From the NCBI RefSeq assembly GCF_013377755.1, contig NZ_JABXWR010000001.1, forward strand, positions 321,104 to 385,103: 64,000 nucleotides of DNA, given 5' to 3'. Within the stretch, counting starts at the first letter, position 1; every line of letters starts with the position of its first letter. The position numbers and the translations under genes were made by a program. Positions 36,510-44,886 of this stretch are shown piece by piece. The DNA comes from Methanofollis tationis. GTDB lineage: Archaea; Halobacteriota; Methanomicrobia; Methanomicrobiales; Methanofollaceae. A model generated the notes under the pieces. It was not told where the DNA came from. It ran no database searches and was given only the letters and a program-made list of their open reading frames with translations.

Positions 36510-37172
36510 TCAGGCGGACACGGCGTTTTCACCCTCGATCTTACCGATTTTGATGGAAATGTCGGCAACAATCGCAGTGCCGCGCAGGTCTACCTGGTAG
36601 ACCCCTCCCCTGAGCACCAGCAGTTGTTTGGATTTCCCGACCGTGTACTTCCCGTTGAAACCGTCCTGTGCTACAATATTCCCGTCTGCGTCCCGTATCG
36701 TCACCTCGAGATGACTGTTCGGGCTGATGCGCGTCACCGTCGATTTCTCTTCGTCCCTGTCGCCGTAACTGCTCTGATAGACGATCGTCCTCGTTTGCGT
36801 TTCCGGCTTCACAACGAAATCTACGATCAGGGGGGGATATGCGGCATTGATCGTCCAGGCGTGGGCTTCACCCTTCAGATCGATCGTCTCACGAAGCACT
36901 TCGGGGTACACCGGTTTATCCTGGATATTCTCAGGCACCTGGCGGGTGGACGGGATTGTGGCCGGTGTCGTTGTCGCTGGATAGGGCGTTGCCGGGCTCA
37001 CATACTCGCTATCCAGTATCGCCGTGGTCGTTGGCGTGCCGACCGGTGCCGTCGTCTCTTTGACCCAGAAGGGAGTGTCCGAACCTCCCTCTCCTGGCGT
37101 CGCCTCAACGCACCCTGCCGCCAGCAGGGCGATGCCGGCGAATATTACGAGGCCCACCTGCAGAAACTTCAT
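36510..37172 (-). CDS. Secreted lipoprotein-like protein
   Basis: With ATG 37172 the product has 220 residues. It starts MKFLQVGLVIFAGIALLAAGC, a signal peptide with a lipobox-like cysteine, so the mature protein is probably lipid-anchored outside the cell. A low-complexity Thr/Pro linker follows (about residues 40-75), typical of methanogen surface proteins. The folded part after it is beta-rich (TVTRISPNSHLEVTIRDADGN, GVYQVDLRGTAIV). No enzymatic family is recognised. Confidence 0.8.
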   Translation of the reverse strand: MKFLQVGLVIFAGIALLAAGCVEATPGEGGSDTPFWVKETTAPVGTPTTTAILDSEYVSPATPYPATTTPATIPSTRQVPENIQDKPVYPEVLRETIDLKGEAHAWTINAAYPPLIVDFVVKPETQTRTIVYQSSYGDRDEEKSTVTRISPNSHLEVTIRDADGNIVAQDGFNGKYTVGKSKQLLVLRGGVYQVDLRGTAIVADISIKIGKIEGENAVSA

Positions 37173-37298
37173 CAAATACCAATATATCCTTCAGATATTT
37201 ATTGGTTTATGGGATGCAAAAAACGGATTGTTTATATATCTGGTTCATCTTCCCGGATTTCAAATTATATAGATTTCTCACACTGCGATCGTGCCTGA

Positions 37299-38465
37299 TC
37301 AGCAATAGGAGAGGATAACATCCTGATAAATCTCTTCGGCGCACTGCAGGGAGCAGATCGAGACCCGCTCATCGATGCCGTGGATCGTCGTCACCTCTCC
37401 TGGCCCGTACTCCACCGCCGGAAAACCGGCCTTCCTGAGGTGGCGGGCATCGCTTGCCGCCCACTGGAAGATCGGCACGGGGTCGCCCGCGTACACCCGC
37501 CTGATCGCACCGCAGAGCCGCTGTACGATCGCCGACGAGGGCGAGGTGCAGGAGGGATCGGAGACCGCCGTTACCTTCATCCCGGCCGAGGGGACGCGCG
37601 ATGCGATCTCGGAGACGATCTCCCCCGCGCTGCACCCCCACGGGATCCTGAGGTCGAGGTCGAGGTCGCAGTGTTCGGCGACGATATTCGCCTTCTCACC
37701 GCCCCGTATCACCCCCGGGTTGAACATCACCCTCCTGAGGATGTGGTTGAGCCCCTGTATGCCAAAGAGATCCTCGAGCACCAGAGAAGAGCGCGCGATC
37801 ATCCCCTCCATCTCGCGGCTGACCCGATACTCCCGCTCGTGGATCTCCTGGAGGAAAGAGATGAGATTGTGCGCCTCCATGATCGCGCTCCTCCCGACCG
37901 CCGGGTAGAGGGAACTGTGGCCGGGCTCGCCATGAAAGGTGAAGGATATCCGTGCAAGCCCTTTCTGGCCGATGCACGGGGAGAGCGGCGGTGTCGGTTC
38001 GGCGATGAGGGTGTCGCAGGGGCGCAGCACGTCTTTTGCGAGCAGATACTCGATCCCGTGCCCGGTCCCGGTCTCCTCGTCGCAGACAAATACAACCTCT
38101 GCCCGGGGTTCGGCTCCGGCGTCGACGACCTTTCCGAGGGCGGCAAGAAGAGCGGCGCACCCACCTTTCATATCGCTGCTCCCCCGCCCCCAGATGTAGC
38201 CGCCCTCCTCGACCCCTTCAAAGGGGGGATGGCGCCACCCCTCAGGGATCGCCGGGACCACATCGATATGGCCGCAGAGGAGGAGGGACGGGTTCTCGTG
38301 CCTGGTGATCAGGTTGCACCGGCGCCCGTCCCTGGAGACGACGGCGCTCCTGATCCCGATCCCTGCAAGCACGGCCCCGATATACTCGGCGGCGTCCCGC
38401 GTGTCGCCTGGCGGGTTCTCGCTCCTGATCCGCACCAGATCCCTGCAGAGAGCGGCAACATCCAT
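37299..38465 (-). CDS. M20 family metallopeptidase (ArgE/DapE-like deacylase)
   Basis: This 388-residue two-zinc amidohydrolase has metal ligands in CGHIDVVPA, GRGSSDMKGGCAALLAAL, DEETGTGHG and a late EYGPGEV/HGIDERV. A dimerisation domain lies in the middle (GHSSLYPAVG). Members include succinyl-diaminopimelate desuccinylase and acetylornithine deacetylase. Because dapA, dapB and asd are in this window a role in lysine synthesis is possible, but many methanogens use DapL and do not need DapE. Substrate unresolved. Confidence 0.88.
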   Translation of the reverse strand: MDVAALCRDLVRIRSENPPGDTRDAAEYIGAVLAGIGIRSAVVSRDGRRCNLITRHENPSLLLCGHIDVVPAIPEGWRHPPFEGVEEGGYIWGRGSSDMKGGCAALLAALGKVVDAGAEPRAEVVFVCDEETGTGHGIEYLLAKDVLRPCDTLIAEPTPPLSPCIGQKGLARISFTFHGEPGHSSLYPAVGRSAIMEAHNLISFLQEIHEREYRVSREMEGMIARSSLVLEDLFGIQGLNHILRRVMFNPGVIRGGEKANIVAEHCDLDLDLRIPWGCSAGEIVSEIASRVPSAGMKVTAVSDPSCTSPSSAIVQRLCGAIRRVYAGDPVPIFQWAASDARHLRKAGFPAVEYGPGEVTTIHGIDERVSICSLQCAEEIYQDVILSYC

Positions 38466-38476
38466 GGCAGGCCTCT

Positions 38477-38992
38477 TCAGGCGCCGATGCTCTTTCTGTA
38501 CTCCTCGAAGAGGGAGGCGAGAGAGGCGCCGTTGTAGATGCTCTTGAAGAATGCCGGGGTGAAGAACTCCTCAAGGGCGTCATGGAAGAACGAGGCCGGG
38601 ATCGGACTGAGACTGGTAGGGTCGAGCGAGATCCTGAAACTCCGGTAACTGGCCGGATTCTCTCTGTCATAGATGACCCTCCAGAGGATCGGCAGGCTTT
38701 CGAACTTCTCCGGGTTCTCTTTCTTGAGCCAGTTGATGAAACCCGGGAAGAGTGGTCGCTCGTCCTTCTTCTCCTCATCGATCCGCCACCGCATGTACTC
38801 CCGGTTCATGATGTTCTTTGGCGACTGGTAATTGAAGGCGAAGGAGTTGAGCGTGTACTCGATATGCGCAAGCGAGTCAAGGAAATAAAAGTAGATAACG
38901 GGATGAAAGTCGGCGGGATCTTCAAGGATGATGGATTTTCCGTAGAAGCTCTTCAGCACCCTGAAATATTCGTCTTCGTCGAGGGCGTTCAT
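38477..38992 (-). CDS. Uncharacterised 171-residue protein
   Basis: I do not recognise this family. The product is soluble, rich in aromatic residues (Phe/Tyr clusters such as YFRVLKSFYG, PVIYFYFLDSLAHIEYTLNSFAF) and appears mostly helical. It has no cysteine pattern or nucleotide motif. It lies 11 bp upstream of the M20 peptidase on the same strand and is probably co-transcribed with it. Confidence 0.65.
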   Translation of the reverse strand: MNALDEDEYFRVLKSFYGKSIILEDPADFHPVIYFYFLDSLAHIEYTLNSFAFNYQSPKNIMNREYMRWRIDEEKKDERPLFPGFINWLKKENPEKFESLPILWRVIYDRENPASYRSFRISLDPTSLSPIPASFFHDALEEFFTPAFFKSIYNGASLASLFEEYRKSIGA

Positions 38993-39092
38993 ATCATCCT
39001 GTTTGCCCGTCCTCCAGATATATCATTGTATTCTGGCACCGCGGCGCCGACAGAGGGCCCGGTCGAGGCTGCAATAAAAACAGTATAGGGTG

Positions 39093-39971
39093 TTATTTAA
39101 AAAAGGGCTCCCTGGCCTTCACTGCCTGCTCGAAGAGCGCCTCCAGCTCAGCGCCCTTCTTGCCCCTGATATCGACATGGTTGTCGGTACGGAGGAGGCA
39201 GGGTTTCAGGTATCCGTCAGACGTCACCCTGAGACGGTTGCAATAGGCGCAGAACTCGGTGTTGTGCAGGGGGCGCACGACCTCGACCTCGGCACCGTCC
39301 ATACAATATTTTTTGCGGTGGTGCATCCGCCTGGTCATAATCTCCTGCGAATGCTCTGCGATCTCTTTCTCAAGCCTGTCGACATCGCCGTGCATCTGGC
39401 ACTCGTTGAACTCCATGAGTTCGATGACCTGCAGGATCAGGTTCTTGTTCTCCCGGACAAGGGCGAGAAACTCGTCGATCTCGTCTTCGTTCATGCCCTT
39501 CAGGAGCACCATGTTCAGTTTCACCGGCGTCAGACCGGCGTCGATGGCGGCCTGGATCCCGTCGAGCACCTTCGGGAGGAGATCCTTGCCTGCAATCTCC
39601 TTGTAGCGCTCCGTTCTTAAGGTGTCGAGGCTGATGTTCACCCGGGAAAGCCCTGCCTCCTTGAGGCCCTGGGCGAGGCCGCCAAGCAGGGTGCCGTTGG
39701 TCGTGAGGGAGGACTCGATCCCCGGTGGCACGGCCCTGACGATATCAAGGATATCCCGGCGCATCAGGGGCTCACCGCCGGTGAACTTCACGCTCTTGAT
39801 CCCGAGTTTTGCAGCGACCCTGAGGATCTCCCTGATCTCATCGAGGCTCATCTCATCTCTGGGAGCCACCTCGCCTTCGGCATGGCAGTAGATGCAGTTG
39901 AGGTTGCAGCGCGGGGTGAGGCTGATCCGCAGGTTTGTCACCGGCCGCCCATAGTCGTCACAGAGCACCAT
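39093..39971 (-). CDS. moaA: GTP 3',8-cyclase, molybdopterin biosynthesis
   Basis: Radical SAM enzyme of 292 residues that starts molybdopterin synthesis from GTP, needed for tungsten/molybdenum formylmethanofuran and formate dehydrogenases. The N-terminal cluster is CNLNCIYCHAE (CxxxCxxC, residues 18-25). The C-terminal second cluster has EFCAYCNRLRVTSDGYLKPC. VKFTGGEPLMRRDI and TTNGTL complete the pattern. Slightly shorter than bacterial MoaA (about 330) and without a clear GG tail. Its start overlaps the end of rlmE by 14 bp. Confidence 0.93.
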   Translation of the reverse strand: MVLCDDYGRPVTNLRISLTPRCNLNCIYCHAEGEVAPRDEMSLDEIREILRVAAKLGIKSVKFTGGEPLMRRDILDIVRAVPPGIESSLTTNGTLLGGLAQGLKEAGLSRVNISLDTLRTERYKEIAGKDLLPKVLDGIQAAIDAGLTPVKLNMVLLKGMNEDEIDEFLALVRENKNLILQVIELMEFNECQMHGDVDRLEKEIAEHSQEIMTRRMHHRKKYCMDGAEVEVVRPLHNTEFCAYCNRLRVTSDGYLKPCLLRTDNHVDIRGKKGAELEALFEQAVKAREPFFK

Positions 39972-40560
39972 CTTTCTCCCTCCTGAAGTTTTTTGCGATA
40001 ATGTAGGTTTCCCGGCTTCCCCGGCGGGAGGAGACGGGCCGAAACGTCTTGACCGAGAGGAAATGTTTTTTCACGTCTGCAAAAAGCTCGGGAAAATCTT
40101 CTCCCTGGAACGTCTTGCAGATGAAGTTTCCTCCATCTTTCAGCACGGAGACTGCAAAATTGAGGGCTTCCTCCCCGAGGCCGATCGCCCGCGCCTGGTC
40201 ATAGGTTGTCGCCCCAGAGAGTTTCGGGGATGCATCGCAGGTCACGATCGAGATCGTCCCTCCGGCGAGCTCCTTCACCTGTTCCTGTACTTCAGGGGTT
40301 GTAAAATCTCCGACGACGGTGGTGACTCCTTCCAGCGATGCGATCGGGTTGAGGTCGACACCGATGATCGTCCCCTTCGTCAGTGTCCTGAGCACCTGCA
40401 GCCAGCTCCCTGGTGCCGCACCCAGGTCGACGACGGTGTCGTCCTCCCTGATCACCGGGTGCCGGTTCTGGATCTCAAGCAGTTTGTAGGCGGCCCGGGC
40501 TCTGAAGCCCTCTCTCTTCGCCTTATTGGAGTATTTGTCCCGTGTCCACTGTGATGTCAT
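39958..40560 (-). CDS. rlmE: 23S rRNA 2'-O-ribose methyltransferase (RlmE/FtsJ family)
   Basis: This 200-residue Rossmann-fold methyltransferase has the SAM-binding DLGAAPGSWLQVL (residues 46-58). K-D-K-E catalytic residues are expected at AYKLLEIQN, TCDASPKLSG, NFICKTFQGEDF and SRETYIIAKNF. Bacterial RlmE modifies U2552 of 23S rRNA. Archaeal members are of this size and probably act on rRNA too. It lies upstream of moaA in one transcript. Confidence 0.93.
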   Translation of the reverse strand: MTSQWTRDKYSNKAKREGFRARAAYKLLEIQNRHPVIREDDTVVDLGAAPGSWLQVLRTLTKGTIIGVDLNPIASLEGVTTVVGDFTTPEVQEQVKELAGGTISIVTCDASPKLSGATTYDQARAIGLGEEALNFAVSVLKDGGNFICKTFQGEDFPELFADVKKHFLSVKTFRPVSSRRGSRETYIIAKNFRREKDGAL

Positions 40561-40659
40561 GTTCTGTTCCTGTTATGTTCGACAGGGCTTTGCTGCATAC
40601 CAGATAGAATAAAAAATATCATGATATAATGTATAATAGAGTCTTATAAGGGGTTTGTA

Positions 40660-41403
40660 ATGTTAAAAGCAACGATTGATACAGAGACGTTCAGGGAGTC
40701 TATAGATGCTGTGGCGGCGTTGGTGACTGAATGCAGGCTCCACATCGACGGAAACGGGGTGCGGACCCGCGCCGTGGACACGGCGAATGTTGCCATGGTG
40801 TCCCTCCAGCTGGACCGGGATGCGTTCGAGACCTACGAGGCAACCCCTGAGGATATCGGTCTTGATATCGCAAAGATGAAGAATATTATCGGGATGATGG
40901 GCAAAGACGATCTCCTCTCCCTCAGCCTTGCCGAAGGCAGTCACAAACTGGAACTCTCCTTCGGGAGCTACCAGTACTCGGTGACCCTTCTTGATGTCAA
41001 CACCATCAGAAAAGATCCGAACCCGCCCACCATCGAACTCCCCGGCAGGGTGGAACTTGCAGGCAGCGCCCTTTCCTCTGCGATCAAGGCCGCCGACGTG
41101 ATCTCCGACAAGATCGCTCTTGGCATCGACTCAAAGGCCGACCTGTTCTTTATGGCTGCCGAAGGAGACACCGATCATATCAAGCTGGAGCTCAACCGGG
41201 ACCAGCTCATCGCACTCGATGCCGCCGAAGCGCGCTCGCTCTTCTCGCTGGACTATCTCAAGGATATGGGAAAGGTGATGGGGCGCGCCGATCGGATCAC
41301 CATCGCCATCGGGGTCGACCACCCGGTGAAGTTCATCTTCGATCTCGCTGAAGGAAAGGGCCACGTCGAGTACCTGTTAGCCCCGCGCATTGAAGCGGAT
41401 TAA
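40660..41403 (+). CDS. pcn: DNA polymerase sliding clamp (PCNA)
   Basis: This 247-residue protein is collinear with archaeal PCNA: MLKATIDTETFRESIDAVAALV, VDTANVAMVSLQL, MKNIIGMMGKDDLLSL, an interdomain connector around RKDPNPPTIELPGRVEL, and a closing VKFIFDLAEGKGHVEYLLAPRIEAD. It forms a trimeric ring that tethers polymerases and other PIP-box proteins. TATAATGTATAAT (40625-40637) and TTATAAG (40645-40651) are promoter candidates. priL follows after 2 bp, forming a replication operon. Confidence 0.97.
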   Translation: MLKATIDTETFRESIDAVAALVTECRLHIDGNGVRTRAVDTANVAMVSLQLDRDAFETYEATPEDIGLDIAKMKNIIGMMGKDDLLSLSLAEGSHKLELSFGSYQYSVTLLDVNTIRKDPNPPTIELPGRVELAGSALSSAIKAADVISDKIALGIDSKADLFFMAAEGDTDHIKLELNRDQLIALDAAEARSLFSLDYLKDMGKVMGRADRITIAIGVDHPVKFIFDLAEGKGHVEYLLAPRIEAD

Positions 41404-41405
41404 GC

Positions 41406-42389
41406 ATGGTCGATGTCCAGGACCTTGCAAAATACCCTTTTCTTGAAGAGGCCCAGGACTATGTGAGACGTGAGTCCGGAACGCTGGACATCCTTCTGAA
41501 ATCGGAAAGGGGCCGTTCTCTCTCTGATGCTGCCGCCAACCGGGTCGTAGATGCCCTCTCTCGAAAAAACCCTCAGGAGTGCCGGACCTACGGCCGCGAT
41601 GCCCAGGAAGATCTCTTTTCGTACGTCATCGCCCGGATGCTGGTCTCCTGCCTCAACGATCGCCTGCTTATCGAGCGCTTATCACAATTTGAGGCGCAGA
41701 AGGCTTATCTATCGTTTATCGAAGAGGAAAAAGCGGAGAAAGAGGAGATCGCGCGGGCGCTGGGCATTGATATCGGTGAGCGCTCCCTGCCGGTCCTGAC
41801 CTATGTCCCTCTGGTCAGCGGGCTGCACGAGGACCGGTGGAAACTGGTGAACCGGAGCGTGAAGGGCGGTCGTGTCCTTCTGCTCAGGATCGAAGCGGAA
41901 GAACTGATCAGGGAACGGATGCGGGAGATCATCAGGGAGCGCCTCCCTCTCTCTGTCCCTGAAGAGGTCTGCAGGCAGTTTTTGCCCTATACCGAAGCGA
42001 TCGCCGCCGCCGCCCAGCAGCAGGCGCTCGAGGAGTTCGGGGCGGTGGATGAATCATCGTTCCCTCCCTGCATCTCCGCCCTGATCACGGCGGTCACGGC
42101 CGGGACCAACCTCCCTCATGTCGGGCGGTTCGCGCTCACCGCATTCCTGAACAACATCGGCCTCTCCACCACCCAGATCGTGGAGGTCTTCCAGCGGGCG
42201 CCTGACTTCGACCTCTCGATGACGATGTACCAGGTCGAACATATCTCAGGACGGTCGGGAACGGAGTACACCGCTCCTGCCTGCGCCACGATGCGGACGC
42301 ATGGCCTGTGTGTCCGCCGGGACACCATCTGCGAGAAGGTCAACCACCCGCTCACCTATTACAAAAGAAAAAAGAAGATGCGTGAGTGA
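41406..42389 (+). CDS. priL: DNA primase large subunit
   Basis: This 327-residue protein begins with a helical N-terminal domain (about 1-210). Its C-terminal [4Fe-4S] domain carries four conserved cysteines: FPPCISALIT, APACATMRT, GLCVRRD and TICEKVNHPLTYYKRK. PriL supports the catalytic small subunit in primer synthesis; the small subunit gene is not in this window. It is coupled to pcn. Its stop lies inside the arm of a strong hairpin terminator. Confidence 0.96.
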   Translation: MVDVQDLAKYPFLEEAQDYVRRESGTLDILLKSERGRSLSDAAANRVVDALSRKNPQECRTYGRDAQEDLFSYVIARMLVSCLNDRLLIERLSQFEAQKAYLSFIEEEKAEKEEIARALGIDIGERSLPVLTYVPLVSGLHEDRWKLVNRSVKGGRVLLLRIEAEELIRERMREIIRERLPLSVPEEVCRQFLPYTEAIAAAAQQQALEEFGAVDESSFPPCISALITAVTAGTNLPHVGRFALTAFLNNIGLSTTQIVEVFQRAPDFDLSMTMYQVEHISGRSGTEYTAPACATMRTHGLCVRRDTICEKVNHPLTYYKRKKKMRE

Positions 42390-42413
42390 ATCGAGACTCA
42401 CGCGATTTTTTTA
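42380..42413. terminator. Hairpin terminator shared by convergent genes
   Basis: GCGTGAGT (42380-42387) and ACTCACGC (42396-42403) form an 8-bp stem with an 8-base loop, followed by GATTTTTTT on the + strand. On the - strand the same stem is followed by ATCTTCTTTTTTC. It can stop both priL and the facing 60-residue gene, and it overlaps both stop codons. Confidence 0.8.
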
Positions 42414-42580
42414 TTGATGATGTAGCCGGCGCCGCTCATCGTGATCAGGAAGAGCACAAAGGCGAGAATATACGCGATGCCGATGCTCTCCTTCATCAGA
42501 TCGGGCAGGACGATCAGCAGCAGGATGAAGACCAGCAGGCTTGCAACGCCGGTCAGCACGTCAAGTACGCGTGAATCCAT
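42398..42580 (-). CDS. Small two-span membrane protein
   Basis: This 60-residue protein has two hydrophobic helices (about residues 9-26 and 34-53) and a basic C-terminal end (INKKIA), which suggests both termini in the cytosol. No family is recognised. It faces priL and shares a hairpin terminator with it. Start MDSRVLDVL at 42580. Confidence 0.65.
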   Translation of the reverse strand: MDSRVLDVLTGVASLLVFILLLIVLPDLMKESIGIAYILAFVLFLITMSGAGYIINKKIA

Positions 42581-42660
42581 GTAGTATTCTCTTTTGCCCT
42601 CCCCCTATATCTCTTCTCCCTCGCCGTCACGTATTTCCGGCATGGGGTCCTTCATCCGCT

Positions 42661-43209
42661 ATGGACCGGGAGGACGCATGTGAGTTTCTCAGACGATATG
42701 TCGAGTCCGACTCCCTGAGAAAACACTGCATCGCAACGGCGGCGATCATGCGGGGTCTTGCCGTGCATTTCGGGGAGGACGTCGATCTCTGGGAGGCGAT
42801 CGGGATCCTCCATGACGTCGATTACGAGACGGTGGGCGGAGACATGACCAGGCACGGCGTCGAGGGGGCGGCGCTCCTCAGGCGAGAGGGATTTCCTGAG
42901 GAGATCTGCCGCGCGGTGGAGCGGCACAACCATCTGCTCTCCGGGCCGTACACGCAAACGGTCGATCGCTCTCTCCAGTCGGCCGACAGCATCAGCGGTT
43001 TTCTGATTGCATGCGCCCTTGTCAAGGGCGGGGCGATCACCGATGTCACGCCCGGAACCGTGAAGAAGAAACTGAAAGACCGCACCTTTGCTGCCGGGTG
43101 CGAGCGGGACCGGATCGCATCGGTGAACGGGCTTATCGATCCGACGCTGTTTTATGAGATTGCGATTGCGTCGCTTGCCGGTAGAAGGGATGAGCTTGGA
43201 TTGCGTTAG
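42661..43209 (+). CDS. HD-domain hydrolase-like protein
   Basis: The start MDREDACEFLRRYVES gives 182 residues; the 40-residue upstream extension is not coding. The metal-binding HD pattern is complete: RKHCIATAAIMRGLA (first histidine), GILHDVDYE (HD pair) and a later AVERHNHLLSG. Members hydrolyse phosphate esters, often nucleotides. The substrate cannot be deduced. thiN begins 32 bp downstream, so they may share a transcript. Confidence 0.88.
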   Translation: MDREDACEFLRRYVESDSLRKHCIATAAIMRGLAVHFGEDVDLWEAIGILHDVDYETVGGDMTRHGVEGAALLRREGFPEEICRAVERHNHLLSGPYTQTVDRSLQSADSISGFLIACALVKGGAITDVTPGTVKKKLKDRTFAAGCERDRIASVNGLIDPTLFYEIAIASLAGRRDELGLR

Positions 43210-43241
43210 GATTATGCCTCTTCCGGGTGAGTGGATCTGCC

Positions 43242-43814
43242 ATGAGTGATGATGAGCGGGAGCAGGTGCTCAAGGGTCTTGGGGCCGCCGTCGATCTCCT
43301 GGTCGGGGAGATGGATCCGCGCCTCATTCCTGAGGTCGGCACCAACATCGCCTATGCCCTCGAAAAGGCGAAAGAGCCATCTGACGTTGCGGCCGTCGAG
43401 GGGCGGATCGTCCGGGTGGGCGGGAGGGCGCACGCGGTCGGCGGGGTGGCCTTTGGGGCGAGCGACCATGTGGCGCGGATCGTGCTGACGGCGATGCGCT
43501 TTGACCGGAGGGTCAGGTCGGCCGCGAACATCAGGTTTGCCGATCCGATCCTGGAAGCGCTGGAGGAGATGATGCTCGACATCAGGTACTTCGACCGGGC
43601 GCAGGAACCGCCCGGGATCAGGACGATGGACTGGGGGGTCGCATCCTGCTGCAAGACCGGCGTACCCGACGTGATCTATGACCGCGGCGATCTCGGCAAG
43701 GAACCGATGATCAGGATCCTCGGTGAAAATCCCTCTGAGGTCGCACACAATATTCTTAAACTGTCAGGACGCATTAAAAATACAAATTCGTGGGAAAGGT
43801 GCACATGGGAATAA
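43242..43814 (+). CDS. thiN: Thiamine-phosphate synthase, ThiN type
   Basis: This 190-residue protein matches the ThiN domain: VGGRAHAVGGVAFGASDHVARIVL, FDRRVRSAANIRF, FDRAQEPPGIRTMDWGV and PDVIYDRGDLGKEPMIRILG. Archaeal ThiN joins HMP-PP and thiazole phosphate and replaces ThiE. It usually is fused to ThiD or to a DNA-binding domain (ThiR); here it stands alone without a helix-turn-helix, so it should be the enzyme. ATG 43242 has GGTGAG ten bases upstream; GTG 43227 is the alternative. Confidence 0.88.
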   Translation: MSDDEREQVLKGLGAAVDLLVGEMDPRLIPEVGTNIAYALEKAKEPSDVAAVEGRIVRVGGRAHAVGGVAFGASDHVARIVLTAMRFDRRVRSAANIRFADPILEALEEMMLDIRYFDRAQEPPGIRTMDWGVASCCKTGVPDVIYDRGDLGKEPMIRILGENPSEVAHNILKLSGRIKNTNSWERCTWE

Positions 43815-43999
43815 AACCGACGTATATTAAAAGCCTTGGTCAGGAACTGATGACGAAAAACCCGAAACACTTCACCGGAGACTTTACCGAGAACAAGTTG
43901 GTCGTCTCTGAGGTTGCCGTCATTGAATCCAAGCGCGTACGGAACAGAGTTGCCGGCTACATCACCAGAAAGCAAAATACTAAAAAGCCTTTGGTGTAA
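43805..43999 (+). CDS. rps17e: Ribosomal protein S17e
   Basis: This 64-residue protein begins MGIKPTYIKSLGQELM and contains KHFTGDFTENKLVV and VRNRVAGYITRKQ, diagnostic for S17e, a small-subunit protein of archaea and eukaryotes only. The start lies 10 bp inside the end of thiN, so translation is coupled. dapA follows after 11 bp. Confidence 0.95.
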   Translation: MGIKPTYIKSLGQELMTKNPKHFTGDFTENKLVVSEVAVIESKRVRNRVAGYITRKQNTKKPLV

Positions 44000-44010
44000 A
44001 CACCTTACTC

Positions 44011-44886
44011 ATGTTTGAGGGTGTTTACCCAGCGATAATAACTCCTTTTATGCGGGGTCCGGACTGCGGTCTCGACCTCGTCGGTCTCCGCTCCAATATC
44101 GAGTACCTCATCTCCCGGGGAGTTGACGGTATCGTACCCTGTGGTTCTACCGGGGAATCTGCGACGCTGACCTTTGAGGAGCACGAGCAGGTGATCGGCG
44201 TGGCGGTCGATGCGGCCCGCGACCGTGTGCCGGTGCTTGCCGGGACCGGTTCGAACAACACTGCTGAAGCGATCAGGTTCACTCGTGCAGCCTCGGATCT
44301 CGGTGCCGACGGTGCGCTGGTGATCAGCCCGTACTACAACAAGCCGAACCGTTCCGGGCTTGTGAAGCATTTCACCATGCTTGCCGACCTCGACCTCCCG
44401 ATCGTGCTCTACAATGTGCCGGGGAGGACCGGGCAGAATCTTCAGCCCGACCTTGTCATCGAACTCGCCGACCACCCGGGAATTGTCGGGATCAAGGAGG
44501 CGAGCGGGAACCTCGAGCAGGTCTCGCGGATCATCGAAGGCACCCGTGACAAGGACTTTGTGGTGCTCTCTGGCGACGATGCCCTCACCCTGCCGATGCT
44601 CGCCCTTGGTGCGGGAGGTGTGATCTCGGTTGCCGCCAATATCGAGCCTGCGCGGATGGTGGCCCTGTATGGAGCGTTTATGGAGGGCGATCTGGCTGAG
44701 GCTCAGAGGATCCACTATGAGCTCGCCCCGCTCTTCAGGGCGCTCTTCATCGACACGAATCCCATCCCGGTAAAGACGGCTGCGGCCCTGCGCGGTATGG
44801 CCGCAGGCCCGGTCCGCCTCCCCCTCGACGCCCTGGACGCCGCAAAGGCGGCAACGCTTGCGGAGGTGCTCAGGGGCTATGATTAA
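44011..44886 (+). CDS. dapA: 4-hydroxy-tetrahydrodipicolinate synthase
   Basis: Condenses pyruvate with aspartate semialdehyde in diaminopimelate/lysine synthesis. The 291-residue barrel has the Schiff-base lysine in VGIKEASGNLEQ (about residue 160), the tyrosine in LYNVPGRTGQNL, and GTTGES-type loop CGSTGESATLTFEEH near residue 45. Its stop overlaps the dapB start by 8 bp, and both belong with rps17e to one run of genes. Confidence 0.97.
   Translation: MFEGVYPAIITPFMRGPDCGLDLVGLRSNIEYLISRGVDGIVPCGSTGESATLTFEEHEQVIGVAVDAARDRVPVLAGTGSNNTAEAIRFTRAASDLGADGALVISPYYNKPNRSGLVKHFTMLADLDLPIVLYNVPGRTGQNLQPDLVIELADHPGIVGIKEASGNLEQVSRIIEGTRDKDFVVLSGDDALTLPMLALGAGGVISVAANIEPARMVALYGAFMEGDLAEAQRIHYELAPLFRALFIDTNPIPVKTAAALRGMAAGPVRLPLDALDAAKAATLAEVLRGYD

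Noticed and set aside
43242-43814. ThiR-type transcription factor
   Set aside because: The ThiN domain fills the whole protein and no helix-turn-helix precedes it, so an enzyme is more likely.
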